Virus record (IMG/VR): IMGVR_UViG_3300031669_000210
Span: 1 to 26,203 of that record
Direction: 5' to 3' (one strand)
Source of the DNA: a virus
DNA length: 26,203 nucleotides
The notes under the pieces are model-generated. The model searched no databases, was not told the DNA's origin, and saw nothing but the letters and a program-made list of their open reading frames with translations. Of this stretch, positions 1-7,306 are shown piece after piece (position 1 is the stretch's first letter; each line of letters opens with the position of its first letter). Both the position numbers and the translations under genes were made by a program.

Positions 1-1
1 C

Positions 2-841
2 AACGAACGGATCCCGGGGTATTGCAAGCGCCTCAAAGATGCACGCGAGAGCGAGCTCCAGCAAAAGGAGCTGACCGAGATGATCCGGGCCGGGGAGCTC
101 CTCGGCATAGAGGAGATGGTCGACCGGATTTTTGCCATGATCGAAGGACAAAACGACCACGTCTTCAAGAATCGCGGCGAGGACACCGGAAAAACCCCGC
201 GGCAGCTCTACAACGAGAGCGTCTCCCGGTACCCGGTCACGACCCTTTCGGAGGAGGTGCTCGAGTACATCTTCCTTCCCGTCCAGGCCGTAAACGGCAA
301 CGGCAAACCGCTCACCGTCAAGCGCAGCCAGGTTAAAATCAGGCACGAGTTTTTCAAGCGGACCCTCACCTATTATGGGCCGGAGCCCGCCGATTACGGC
401 GGTACCGAGGTGTTCGTGCGGTATCATCCGTTCGATCCCGGCCGGGTATGGATCTTCAGCCGGGCCTCGGGGAGCTTGCTGTGCCGGGCCGAGGAGTGGG
501 GAATGATCAACCCCAAGAATCGCGACCAGGTGGCCGCCAAAATTGAAATGCAAAACCGGCTGGTAAAGCAGATTTCGCAGAAATACCGGCTGTGGCTGCC
601 GGAGAAAACACCGAAGACTCACGTGCCCAGGATCCACCCTCACGAGAGGGAGGCAAGGGAAGTGAGAGACCGGGAATCGAAGATCAGGGTTTTGCGGACC
701 CAGCTGGAGGGAGCGCAGCTCCGGGCCGTTTCCGGCCCGGGATACCGGCCGTTAACCTTTAAGCCGGCGCCCCCGCCGGAAAAACCCAGGCCGATCATGA
801 GGCTGACCATCAACGATCCGGTGCGGGACGAGGATGAATAA
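2..841 (+). CDS. Mu-type transposase (MuA-like), C-terminal part, 5' truncated by window edge
   Basis: The frame is open from base 2 and ends at TAA 839-841, giving 279 residues of the C-terminal part of a Mu-family DDE transposase, the enzyme that cuts and joins phage ends during replicative transposition. Visible are the tail of the integrase-like core, then the beta-barrel Mu-transpos_C-type region (from about YNESVSRYP near 187 to the RYHPFDPGRVWIF segment near 421-460), then a basic charged tail with Arg/Lys-rich helices and a Pro-rich stretch (PAPPPEKPRP). In MuA the corresponding end contacts MuB and ClpX; that role is inferred here. The catalytic Asp/Asp/Glu residues lie left of the window, so activity cannot be judged. 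The MuB-like ATPase follows 42 nt downstream, as in Mu. Confidence 0.85.
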   Translation, partial: NERIPGYCKRLKDARESELQQKELTEMIRAGELLGIEEMVDRIFAMIEGQNDHVFKNRGEDTGKTPRQLYNESVSRYPVTTLSEEVLEYIFLPVQAVNGNGKPLTVKRSQVKIRHEFFKRTLTYYGPEPADYGGTEVFVRYHPFDPGRVWIFSRASGSLLCRAEEWGMINPKNRDQVAAKIEMQNRLVKQISQKYRLWLPEKTPKTHVPRIHPHEREAREVRDRESKIRVLRTQLEGAQLRAVSGPGYRPLTFKPAPPPEKPRPIMRLTINDPVRDEDE

Positions 842-883
842 GGCGTTCAGGATCAAAAAAATACCTTAAGAGGAGGGGATTAA

Positions 884-1840
884 ATGACTGTTGAACCGGC
901 AGTAAAAGAAGATTTAAGCAAGGTTTACGACGAGAACCTGCACGACAGGTTTTGCCTTTGGAAAGACCAATCGGGGAGAAGCTTGAAGGGCATCGCCGGG
1001 ATGATCAACCGATCCACGGCGGCCGTCAGCCAGTACGTCAACCGGATCTATGCCGGGAACGTGCAAGAGGTCGAGAAGGATATCAAGAATCTCCTGGAGC
1101 GCGAAGAGGACCTGCAGTTTGTCTCCGGCCCGAAGGAATTCGTCACGACGAATGCCTCCACGCTTATCTGGGAGGTACTCCAGTTTTGCGACCAGAAGCA
1201 AAAAATGGGCGCCGCCCTGGCGCCGTCGGGCACCGGGAAAACGGAGACGTGCAAGGAATATAAAAGGGTAAATCGCGCCACGGTATTCGTTACCGCCGAC
1301 ATCACCACGAAGACGCCGTCGCAGATTCTGCGCAGGGTCATCGAGCAGGTCGGCGGCGTGGGCCGGAAGAGCAGTGTCAGCGATTATCTCCAGGCGCTGA
1401 TCGCGAGGCTCAAGGGCACGAACAGGCTCCTTATAATAGACGACGCCCATTTTTTGAGCTGGGAGGCCTTCGAGCTCGTCAGGAAGCTGCACGATTGCGC
1501 CTGTCTCGGCATCGTATATGTCGGCCAGGAGCGGCTCTATGAGCAGATGAAAGGGACGGAGGGCCGTGCGTACCTGTTCGATCAGATCTACAGCCGGATC
1601 GCGATGAAGCGGGACAAATTCAGGATATCCAAAAAAGACACGCGGGCCATCGCGGAGAGTCACTGCCCCGGCCTGGATGGGGAATGCATAGATTTTTTGG
1701 CCGCCCGCGCCAAAGGCCAGGGCCGGTACCGCTACGTTACCAACCTTCTGGACGTTGCGATGATGATCAACGAGCAATACGGCAACCCTCTCGGGCTCCC
1801 GCTTCTGATGGAGTCGGAAAAGTTTTTGATGGGCGATTAA
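884..1840 (+). CDS. MuB-like AAA+ ATPase, transposition target-selection protein
   Basis: This 318-aa protein is an AAA+ ATPase of the MuB/TniB type, which binds target DNA, delivers it to the transposase and gives target immunity. An N-terminal helix-turn-helix-like segment (about residues 31-55, GIAGMINRSTAAVSQYVNR) resembles the MuB N-terminal DNA-binding domain. Walker A is APSGTGKT at residues 113-120 and Walker B is RLLIIDDAH at 181-189. The C-terminal part is helical, as expected for the lid domain. The start is ATG 884 behind a strong site (AGGAGGGG about 8 nt upstream). It lies directly after the transposase and before GemA, the Mu A-B order. Length fits MuB (about 310 aa). Whether it oligomerises on DNA is inferred from the family. 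Confidence 0.9.
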   Translation: MTVEPAVKEDLSKVYDENLHDRFCLWKDQSGRSLKGIAGMINRSTAAVSQYVNRIYAGNVQEVEKDIKNLLEREEDLQFVSGPKEFVTTNASTLIWEVLQFCDQKQKMGAALAPSGTGKTETCKEYKRVNRATVFVTADITTKTPSQILRRVIEQVGGVGRKSSVSDYLQALIARLKGTNRLLIIDDAHFLSWEAFELVRKLHDCACLGIVYVGQERLYEQMKGTEGRAYLFDQIYSRIAMKRDKFRISKKDTRAIAESHCPGLDGECIDFLAARAKGQGRYRYVTNLLDVAMMINEQYGNPLGLPLLMESEKFLMGD

Positions 1841-1869
1841 TCTTTGACGGGATCAACGGGGTTTGCGGG

Positions 1870-2268
1870 ATGATGAGAGCGAAAAAACCGAAGAGCGAAA
1901 TCAGAAACGTGTTGCTGGCCAAGGTGCATATCGCGAAAAAGGATTTGTGCCTGGACGATGTGCTCTACCGGGATATCCTGAAGACGGAATTCGGCGTGAA
2001 TTCGGCGGCGGACTTGAGCAACAACGAACTGGAGCAGCTTGTTGTCCGCTTTGAAACCAGGGGCTGGCGGGTCAAAAGCGGCAGCAGGACCCAGGTGGAG
2101 GCGCTCAAGGAACGGATAGGCCAGGAGCTGGCGGGTTCGGAGCTCAACGGGCGCCGGCTCAGGGGCCTGGTGTTGAAGATTTGCAGGGTCGATGATTTGC
2201 GGTTTTGTCATGACGCCCGGCGGCTCAAACGGCTGCTGGCGGTGATAAGGAGGATCAACGATGGATAA
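1870..2268 (+). CDS. gemA: GemA-like regulatory protein (Mu gp16, DUF1018)
   Basis: A 132-aa basic protein with the DUF1018/GemA signature: an opening RNVLLAKVHIAKKDLCLDDVLYRDIL followed by an FGVNSAADLSNNELEQLV segment and a GWR end of the core. Mu GemA is an early regulatory protein reported to affect host gene expression and supercoiling; the biochemical role is not settled. The frame is open further upstream, but ATG 1870 (or the next codon, 1873) starts exactly where family members begin. The upstream site is only modest (ACGGGG). The stop at 2266-2268 overlaps the next start at 2261, so the two genes are probably translationally coupled. Family assignment is firm, the exact first Met less so. 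Confidence 0.85.
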   Translation: MMRAKKPKSEIRNVLLAKVHIAKKDLCLDDVLYRDILKTEFGVNSAADLSNNELEQLVVRFETRGWRVKSGSRTQVEALKERIGQELAGSELNGRRLRGLVLKICRVDDLRFCHDARRLKRLLAVIRRINDG

Positions 2269-2677
2269 GGTGGATAAGATTTCAAAGTCAGAGGCCAAGG
2301 GCCGCCTGCTGGCGATCCTGACGCGGCATATCGGGATCGAAAAGGCGATCGGCATGGGCGAGCTGTACTCCCGGGTGTACGACAAAGACTGGCGGCACCG
2401 GATCAACGACACCCGGGATCTGCGGCATGTCATAACCGAGCTGCGATACACTGGCGTGCTGATCGGGGAGACCAGGAGCCAGACAGGGGGCGGGTATTAC
2501 CTGGCGCGAAGTGCCCACGAGCTCAAGCTCTTTTTCGACAGGCGCAAACACGAGGCGGTGAAAAAACTGGCCATGATCGCCAGTATGCAAAATATCGGGC
2601 TGCCCGAGCTCCTGGGCCAGATGCAGCTGAACCTGAGGGAGGGCACAGATGGAGAAGCTCTCGAACCTGAAGAATAG
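2261..2677 (+). CDS. Early winged-helix-like DNA-binding protein, function unknown
   Basis: A 138-aa protein that I do not recognise by name. The pattern of residues about 15-90 fits a winged helix: helices around RLLAILTRHIG and GELYSRVY, a recognition-like helix DTRDLRHVITELRYTG, and a wing-like GETRSQTGGGYYLA hairpin. The 3' end is a charged helix (FFDRRKHEAVKKLAMIASM). It overlaps GemA by 8 nt at its start and Gam by 29 nt at its end, so it belongs to the early transposition operon. A role in early gene control or replication is plausible by position only. The start ATG 2261 has AAGGAGG at 2247-2253. Confidence 0.7.
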   Translation: MDKVDKISKSEAKGRLLAILTRHIGIEKAIGMGELYSRVYDKDWRHRINDTRDLRHVITELRYTGVLIGETRSQTGGGYYLARSAHELKLFFDRRKHEAVKKLAMIASMQNIGLPELLGQMQLNLREGTDGEALEPEE

Positions 2678-3125
2678 CGCGGACAGCCATCTCGCGCATA
2701 TCGCTGCGTTCCTGGAGGAGCTGGCGCGGGTAGAGGCGGAGGCCGAGGGCGAGATCGCCGGGATACGCGAACGGCACGCGGCCTCGGTGGCACGCCTTAC
2801 CGATGCGATCGCGGGCACCGAAAAAGAGCTGATCACCCTCATGCAAAAAAATAAGGCCAACTTGTTCGAGGACGCCGACCAGGTGAAGCTTGAAAACGGC
2901 ATCCTCCTGTACGGCAGGGAACTGAAGGTGACCATACCGAAGGACGCTGTCGCCCGGATCGAGGCAGAGGGATGGGAAGACGGGCTTAAAAGATCCGTCA
3001 AGATCGACCGGGAGGTGATCGGCAAATGGCCGGCGGAGCGATTGGCGGTGATCGGGGCGATAAGAAAAGAGAAGGAGACGTACACCTACGAGCTGATAAA
3101 AAATGAGACGGCTGAAAGGAGTTAA
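2649..3125 (+). CDS. gam: Mu Gam-like host-nuclease inhibitor / DNA end-binding protein
   Basis: 158 aa with the Mu Gam layout: a long N-terminal coiled-coil arm (residues about 5-75, rich in Ala, Glu and Arg heptads such as FLEELARVEAEAEGEIAGI) followed by the compact core with KLENGILLYGRELKVTIPKDA and the DREVIGKWPAERLAVIGAI helix. Mu Gam is a Ku-like protein that binds double-stranded DNA ends and blocks exonucleases, protecting the infecting or transposing genome. Length and order match Mu-like phages. ATG 2649 lies inside the end of the previous gene (29-nt overlap), preceded by GAGGGAGGGC. Assignment to the Gam family is by sequence pattern; end binding is inferred from the family. Confidence 0.85.
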   Translation: MEKLSNLKNSADSHLAHIAAFLEELARVEAEAEGEIAGIRERHAASVARLTDAIAGTEKELITLMQKNKANLFEDADQVKLENGILLYGRELKVTIPKDAVARIEAEGWEDGLKRSVKIDREVIGKWPAERLAVIGAIRKEKETYTYELIKNETAERS

Positions 3126-3130
3126 GGCGA

Positions 3131-3412
3131 ATGGAGCTGACGCTGAGCAAGCATTTCAGGGACAGGTGGCGGGAACATTTCGGGTGCGAGCCGCCCTCCC
3201 CTGCCCGGATAGTGACGATGCTCGACCAGGCCGTGTGGCTGCAAAAGGGCCGGCTGCTCATGGAGCCGGACGGCACGCAATATAAACTGCTGTCTACCTA
3301 CTGGCACGCCGGCATGGGCGTGGTGATCAAGGTGGACAGGCTGTCAAACCCGCCCCAGGCGGTGACCCTGATAACGGGGAGATCGAGGGGGAAAAGAAGG
3401 GGAAAAGCATGA
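3131..3412 (+). CDS. Small early phage protein, unknown
   Basis: 93 aa. Not recognised by name. It starts LSKHFRDRWREHFG and has a segment LQKGRLLMEPDGTQYKLLSTY, then two beta strands (GMGVVIKVDR, QAVTLITG) and a very basic tail (GRSRGKRRGKA). The helix-then-sheet order is reminiscent of RelE/BrnT-type or DUF4258-like folds, but no catalytic pattern can be claimed. ATG 3131 has AAAGGAG at 3116-3122, overlapping the stop of gam. The stop TGA overlaps the start of the next gene (ATGA at 3409-3412), so it is part of the same translation-coupled early operon. Confidence 0.65.
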   Translation: MELTLSKHFRDRWREHFGCEPPSPARIVTMLDQAVWLQKGRLLMEPDGTQYKLLSTYWHAGMGVVIKVDRLSNPPQAVTLITGRSRGKRRGKA

Positions 3413-3657
3413 AAAATAAGCTGATCGATTTGAACAATCATCTCTTTGCGGAGGTGGAGCGGTTGTCGGATGAAGACCTGAAAGGCGAGGCGCTGCAGGA
3501 GGAGATCTGCCGCGCCAAAAGCGTGAGCAACGTGGCCGCTCAGATTATTAACAACGCGAGTCTCGCGTTGAAGGCCCAGATAGCCATAAACGACGGGCTC
3601 ATCGACTCGGCCCCGCAAATGCTGGGGATTGGATCGGGTGTTAAAGACGATGAGTAG
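3409..3657 (+). CDS. Small early phage protein (conserved-looking helical protein)
   Basis: 82 aa, almost entirely helical and acidic, with the pattern DLNNHLFAEVERLSDEDLKGEALQEEI...AKSVSNVAAQIINNASLALKAQ. Proteins of this look are common in the early region of Mu-like prophages, between gam and the late genes, but I know of no function. It shares ATGA with the gene before it and its TAG stop lies inside the start region of the HNH gene (ATG 3650), so all three are coupled. No membrane segment or metal motif is visible. Confidence 0.7.
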   Translation: MKNKLIDLNNHLFAEVERLSDEDLKGEALQEEICRAKSVSNVAAQIINNASLALKAQIAINDGLIDSAPQMLGIGSGVKDDE

Positions 3658-5119
3658 ATTCATCTACACCGATGAGCACCTTGAATTCCTGCGGGATGGA
3701 TATCTCACCATGAACACCCGGAGCCTTGCCCGGGCGTTCAACGACCGGTTCGGCATGGAGAAAACCGAAGAAGCGATCGGCAGTGCTTTGCGCAAGAATG
3801 CGATCAGATGCGGCCGGGCGCATAAGGACAGGCTGATAAACCGGGAACGTCTTTTTACCGCTGGGCAGGCGCAGTTCATTCGCGGCCAGTACAAAGGCAG
3901 GAGCATGGCAGAGATGACCGCTTTATTCAACAGGCGCTTCGGGACCGGCATGACGGTGAAACAAATTAGAACGTTTGTGCACAACCGGGGCATCAAATCC
4001 GGGCGGACGGGGCACTTTCCCAGGGGCCACAGGCCCTGGAACGCGGGCACAAAGGGCCTGACCGGCCCGAATAAAACCAGCTTCAAAAAAGGGAATGCGC
4101 CTCCGAACCGCAAGCCGATCGGGGCGGAGCGGATCGGTTCAAAAGAGGGGTTTATTTTGATGAAAGTACCGGAGCCCGATCCGTATACCGGATTCCCGAC
4201 CCGGTATAAGCACAAGCACGTATATCTGTGGGAGCAGGCGCACGGCCCGGTGCCGGAGGGCATGGTCGTGGCGTTTGTCGACGGGGACAAAACCCGGTGC
4301 GACCTGGATAACCTGATGCTCATCTCCAGGGCCGAGCTCCTGAATCTGAACCGGCACGGGTATGGAGATACGCCGGACAGTCTCAAGCCAAGCGTGCTGG
4401 CGTTGTCGACGCTGGAGGTTAGGACCTGGAAGAGGGAGAAGGCCGGAAGGCTAGAAAGCATGGAAGCAGTAAGCATAGAACCGCACAACCTTGCCAGCAT
4501 GATGGACCGGGCCAAGCTCCTGGCCGGGCCGGGGTATTTTACGTGCGAGCGCACGCACACGCGCATGAAAAAAATAGCCTGCATGGATCGGCAGCGGCCA
4601 TATGTTGCGCACGGCAATACCTATGAACCGCCGCCCGAGTGCAGGGATTGCCCGCAGGGGCAGGAGATTACGGCTCTATTAAAAGGGGAGGATCGAATGG
4701 AAGAACAAAAAACAGTTGCAGTCAAGATGTGCGATGAGCCGGGCTGCATGAAGCCGGCCAAAATAAAAGGCAAATGTAAGCGGCACTATCAAAAGACGTA
4801 TTTCGGTAAGGCATATTACGCGAAACGGGCATTGAGGCGGCGGGGAAAAAAGCTGCAAAAAGCGACGGGCGTGAAGGATTTGAGGGAAGATACAAAAGAT
4901 ACAAAAGATATCACCGGCGGAAAAGTCACGCGACCCGGGCCGTGGCCTGAGCCGCCTGAGGAAGAGATTCGGGACAACGGTCCGGCCCTCACGCTGCAAT
5001 TTGATCAACATCCGGATCTTTATGAGAAGCTCGAAACGAAGGCCGCCGCCGAGCTCCGCACACCGGAGCTGCAGGCGCTCTATTTCATCCGGGAGGCATT
5101 GCAAAGCCATGACCAATAA
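3650..5119 (+). CDS. Phage HNH-family protein with two N-terminal helical repeats and added zinc-finger segments
   Basis: 489 aa from ATG 3650. A TTG 21 nt upstream is in frame but the ATG overlapping the previous stop is preferred. Two related helix-turn-helix-like repeats cover about residues 5-55 and 66-117 (FTAGQAQFIRGQYKGRSM). The HNH-like core is at 187-231: HKHVYLWEQAHGPVPEGM, then VVAFVDGDKTRCDLDNLMLIS. The position that is usually His before DGD is Phe, as I recall from many phage relatives, so nuclease activity is not assured. After the core come two Cys clusters: C299, C311, C331, C334, and C361-x4-C366-x9-C376-x2-H379. The last third is basic, then Pro-rich and acidic. This is much longer than the usual phage HNH protein of about 200-250 aa and looks like a fusion. 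An internal start at 4697 is described separately. Confidence 0.8.
   Translation: MSRFIYTDEHLEFLRDGYLTMNTRSLARAFNDRFGMEKTEEAIGSALRKNAIRCGRAHKDRLINRERLFTAGQAQFIRGQYKGRSMAEMTALFNRRFGTGMTVKQIRTFVHNRGIKSGRTGHFPRGHRPWNAGTKGLTGPNKTSFKKGNAPPNRKPIGAERIGSKEGFILMKVPEPDPYTGFPTRYKHKHVYLWEQAHGPVPEGMVVAFVDGDKTRCDLDNLMLISRAELLNLNRHGYGDTPDSLKPSVLALSTLEVRTWKREKAGRLESMEAVSIEPHNLASMMDRAKLLAGPGYFTCERTHTRMKKIACMDRQRPYVAHGNTYEPPPECRDCPQGQEITALLKGEDRMEEQKTVAVKMCDEPGCMKPAKIKGKCKRHYQKTYFGKAYYAKRALRRRGKKLQKATGVKDLREDTKDTKDITGGKVTRPGPWPEPPEEEIRDNGPALTLQFDQHPDLYEKLETKAAAELRTPELQALYFIREALQSHDQ
4697..5119 (+). CDS. Possible internal translation product of the HNH gene (zinc-finger C-terminal part)
   Basis: Within the HNH frame, ATG 4697 (residue 350) is preceded by GGGGAGG at 4685-4691, a good ribosome binding site with 5-nt spacing. 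Initiation here would give a 140-aa protein with the Cys cluster CDEPGC...CKRH, a basic segment (RALRRRGKKLQ) and an acidic C-terminal end that reads ALQSHDQ. The region upstream of 4697 still reads as protein in the same frame, so this may be either a nested product or the remains of a separate gene now fused in frame. No experiment distinguishes them here. Confidence 0.35.
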   Translation: MEEQKTVAVKMCDEPGCMKPAKIKGKCKRHYQKTYFGKAYYAKRALRRRGKKLQKATGVKDLREDTKDTKDITGGKVTRPGPWPEPPEEEIRDNGPALTLQFDQHPDLYEKLETKAAAELRTPELQALYFIREALQSHDQ

Positions 5120-5297
5120 AGGCAACTCGTTCTGGTGTGCGGGGTGGCACCAGCAGGTCTACGAGCGGCTCTGTATGCACCGGTATATCAAGGGGCTGAA
5201 GAAGTGTGAGGGGTGCGGGAAGGGCAAAGAGCTGATCGAGGAAGAAGTGAAGAGCCTGAGGCAAGAAGCTGGAATGCTGGGAGGGCAAACCACATGA
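5109..5297 (+). CDS. Small Cys-rich protein, unknown
   Basis: 62 aa from ATG 5109, inside the last codons of the HNH gene (11-nt overlap). The Cys/His residues (WCAGWH, LCMHRY, KKCEGCGKGK) suggest a small metal-binding domain; the last pair is a C-x2-C knuckle. The C-terminal end is a charged helix (KELIEEEVKSLRQEAGM). The stop TGA overlaps the next start as ATGA (5294-5297). Position and coupling support that it is real; the function is unknown. Confidence 0.6.
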   Translation: MTNKGNSFWCAGWHQQVYERLCMHRYIKGLKKCEGCGKGKELIEEEVKSLRQEAGMLGGQTT

Positions 5298-6184
5298 CAA
5301 CGAAAATCGAGTGGTGCGAGGAGACGTGGAATCCAATTACTGGCTGTTCTCCGGTTTCCGAAGGCTGCGAGCATTGCTATGCCCGACGCATGGCCCAGCG
5401 CCTTAAAGGTCGTTATGGCTACCCGGAGGACGATCCGTTCAGGGTAACGTTTCATCCGGACCGACTTGAACAGCCGTTGAAATGGAAAAAGCCCCGGATG
5501 ATCTTTGTCTGTTCAATGGGGGACTTATTCCATCCAGACGTTGATTGGCTAACAATCGATAACGTCCTTAACACTTGTTGGCGAGCAACAAGACACACAT
5601 TCCTAGTACTCACCAAACGCATAGAGGCCGCGTGGTATTATTTTCGATCACCAATATTTTTAACGCCAGACCATTGGAGGCGTGAATTCTTAGATCGAGG
5701 AAATATTTGGCTCGGAGTCACCGCCGAAAATCAGCAACGAGCAGACGAGCGCATTCCCATTCTCTTACAGATCCCGGCTGCTAAACATTTTGTGAGCATA
5801 GAACCGATGTTGGGACCGGTTCAAATAAGGGGAAATTATCATTTAGGAGAACAGACGATTGGGTCATGGCCACAAGGACTCGATTGGGTAATCCTCGGCG
5901 GTGAATCCGGCCCCGGTGCCCGGCCCATGCACCCGGACTGGGCGCGGTCGGTTCGGGATCAATGCCAGGCGGCGGGAGTGCCGTTTTTCTTTAAGCAATG
6001 GGGGGAATGGAAACCTTATTCAAAACGGTTGGGCGGCGGCATATTTATCAAACCAGACGGAACAAAAACCTGTCAAGGCGAATATTGGGACGGCCAAGCA
6101 GCAGCAATGAATCGTCTCGGCAAAAAAGCCGCTGGCCGTCTACTCGATGGCCGGGAATGGAATGAGAGGCCAGAAACGGAGTAA
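5294..6184 (+). CDS. DUF5131 / phage Gp37-Gp68 family protein (radical-SAM-like Cys motif)
   Basis: 296 aa. The family hallmarks are clear: IEWCEETWNPITGC with C18-x6-C25-x2-C28 (the GCEHCYA motif, reminiscent of radical SAM cluster ligands), a MIFVCSMGDLFHPDV segment, HTFLVLTKR, NIWLGVTAENQ, FVSIEPMLGP and the C-terminal VILGGESGPGARPMHPDW...PFFFKQWGEW. The family is widespread in phages and mobile islands. Its reaction is not established to my knowledge. In other genomes relatives often sit beside 'three-Cys-motif partner' genes, but none is seen here. ATG 5294 overlaps the previous stop. From about 5540 to 5860 the base composition turns A+T-rich compared with the phage core, the left end of an accessory block, which points to separate acquisition. 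Confidence 0.85.
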   Translation: MTTKIEWCEETWNPITGCSPVSEGCEHCYARRMAQRLKGRYGYPEDDPFRVTFHPDRLEQPLKWKKPRMIFVCSMGDLFHPDVDWLTIDNVLNTCWRATRHTFLVLTKRIEAAWYYFRSPIFLTPDHWRREFLDRGNIWLGVTAENQQRADERIPILLQIPAAKHFVSIEPMLGPVQIRGNYHLGEQTIGSWPQGLDWVILGGESGPGARPMHPDWARSVRDQCQAAGVPFFFKQWGEWKPYSKRLGGGIFIKPDGTKTCQGEYWDGQAAAMNRLGKKAAGRLLDGREWNERPETE

Positions 6185-6187
6185 TCG

Positions 6188-6355
6188 ATGCAATATCTAT
6201 TCAGCGGGATCAACAGCGTCTGGTGGTGGCTGGGCTTGTACATTCTCGCCGGCCTGGTCGCCTTATTCGTGTATGTGATGTGTAATCTCGTCAAACAGGA
6301 GATCCGATGGTGGAGAAAGAAGAGGGATTATGAAAAATACGTCAACGAAAAATGA
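6188..6355 (+). CDS. Small single-span membrane protein, unknown
   Basis: A 55-aa ORF starting ATG 6188, 4 nt after the DUF5131 stop. Residues about 11-33 form one hydrophobic span flanked by Trp (SVWWWLGLYILAGLVALFVYVM), followed by a basic and Trp-containing cytoplasmic-type tail (EIRWWRKKRDYEKY). The preceding sequence (ACGGAG at 6177-6182) is a fair ribosome binding site. It overlaps the next small ORF by 26 nt in another frame. Its place before the late region would fit a small membrane effector such as an exclusion or holin-like protein, but that is only a guess. Confidence 0.5.
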   Translation: MQYLFSGINSVWWWLGLYILAGLVALFVYVMCNLVKQEIRWWRKKRDYEKYVNEK

Positions 6356-6491
6356 CGACAAAACGCGCATCATGATGCGGGCGGCTGCCCTGTGCATGGA
6401 AGGGCCGTACACGAGGCGATGGCGGATCCGGGCGGAGCTGCTGCCGATCGCCTGCTTCGTGCTCGGCGTGATCCTGGGGTTGCTGTTGTAA
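6330..6491 (+). CDS. Small protein with C-terminal membrane anchor, unknown
   Basis: A 53-aa ORF from ATG 6330, with AGAGGG just upstream. The N-terminal half is polar and basic (MKNTSTKNDDKTR, YTRRWRIR) and the last 15 residues are hydrophobic (LLPIACFVLGVILGLLL), a tail-anchor layout. It overlaps the previous small membrane ORF by 26 nt. Two adjacent tiny membrane proteins in an accessory block may work as a pair; nothing in the sequence proves it. Confidence 0.45.
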   Translation: MKNTSTKNDDKTRIMMRAAALCMEGPYTRRWRIRAELLPIACFVLGVILGLLL

Positions 6492-6522
6492 TTGTCGATT
6501 TTCAATTGAAAATTTTCAATTG
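6491..6522 (+). repeat. Heptad-type A+T repeat (TTTCAAT / ATTGAAA family)
   Basis: The gap before the next gene holds alternating TTTTCAATTGAAAA units. It is palindromic about CAATTG and uses the same 7-nt word (ATTGAAA and its complement) as the array at 14220-14256. It ends just upstream of the ribosome binding site of the 6546 gene. Confidence 0.7.
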
Positions 6523-6545
6523 GAGACCTGTACAGGGAGTGAGCA

Positions 6546-7067
6546 ATGCAATTGATCTGTCCGAAATGCGGAAGCCGGTTTGTTCTGGAACAGGCCGTAA
6601 ATGAATTGGAACAAACGGAAACACACGATATTGCAGCAAAACTAGGAGTGCACTGGCGCGTCGTATACGAGTATTCCGACTGTTTCAGACAGTCCGAATT
6701 CGGCAATGTTCCATTACCGAAGCGCCTCAGAATTTTCAAAAATGTTGCCCGGCTCCTGGAAATGTCCACGTTCAAACATAGGGGCAAGCAGTACCGCACG
6801 TCGCAGCCGGAGATAATCCGGGCGATGACCGACACCTGCAATATGCAGAAATGGGGCTTCACGAACCACAAGTATCTGTTTGCGATCCTTTCCAAGGCCG
6901 GGGAGCGGCTGAGTGCGGAGGGGATGACGGCCCGGGAAGAAGAGGAAAGGGAGCAGGGGAGAAGGGGGGCAGGTGGGCAGGACAGGAAAGATGAGATCCG
7001 GCTGGAGGAGGCGATCAAAAAACATCCCCAGCTCAAGCAGGCATTTGATAAATATGGCAAGGGCTAA
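6546..7067 (+). CDS. Mu-like prophage protein with N-terminal zinc knuckle, unknown function
   Basis: 173 aa. It opens with a C-x2-C knuckle (LICPKCGSRFVLEQAV), then DIAAKLGVHWRVVYEYSDCF, which has the rhythm of a helix-turn-helix, then LPKRLRIFKNVARLLE, a GKQYRTSQPEIIRAM segment, and NHKYLFAILSKAGERLSAEGMTAREE. As I recall, proteins with this order of motifs recur in Mu-like prophages just before the late genes; no function is known to me. The C-terminal end is low-complexity and charged. Because it lies where Mu encodes its late regulators and has a possible DNA-binding segment, a regulatory role is conceivable but unproven. Start ATG 6546 follows AGGGAGTG. Confidence 0.7.
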   Translation: MQLICPKCGSRFVLEQAVNELEQTETHDIAAKLGVHWRVVYEYSDCFRQSEFGNVPLPKRLRIFKNVARLLEMSTFKHRGKQYRTSQPEIIRAMTDTCNMQKWGFTNHKYLFAILSKAGERLSAEGMTAREEEEREQGRRGAGGQDRKDEIRLEEAIKKHPQLKQAFDKYGKG

Positions 7068-7103
7068 TTCCATGTATGCTGCTGTTAGCCCTTTGGAGAA
7101 AAG

Positions 7104-7277
7104 ATGAAAGGTAATTGTGATTTTTGTGGCGGCGAATTAAAAGCTCCATGTTGGATTCGTAGAGTTAGGCCGATGTCTCCCTTTCATCTCAATCCTGGGG
7201 GACTGTATCGCTATTGTAGCCAAGATTGTTATGATAAAAGCATAAGGGCTAACAAGCTCCATCCACTCGACCCCTAA
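7104..7277 (+). CDS. Small zinc-finger protein, unknown
   Basis: A 57-aa ORF from ATG 7104 with TTGGAGA 5-11 nt upstream. Two Cys pairs are visible: CDFC at residues 5-8 and YCSQDC at 38-42, the second in a YRYCSQDCYDKS context like the end of TRASH/MYND-type fingers. The coding sequence is A+T-rich like its neighbours in the accessory block. It is a plausible metal-binding protein that could act on nucleic acid or on a partner protein; I do not recognise a named family. Confidence 0.55.
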   Translation: MKGNCDFCGGELKAPCWIRRVRPMSPFHLNPGGLYRYCSQDCYDKSIRANKLHPLDP

Positions 7278-7306
7278 AAAACGGGGCGTGTGATGTCGAG
7301 CGATAG

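Noticed and set aside
914-1777. Reverse-strand ORF opposite the MuB-like gene
   Set aside because: Shadow of a recognised ATPase gene; composition biased and no operon partner on that strand.
3664-4617. Reverse-strand ORF of 317 codons opposite the HNH gene
   Set aside because: Shadow reading frame, Ser/Arg/Leu-rich, no family resemblance, no neighbours on that strand.
7278-7306. Additional gene or site in the short gap after the zinc-finger ORF
   Set aside because: Only 29 nt with no motif beyond a weak start context.
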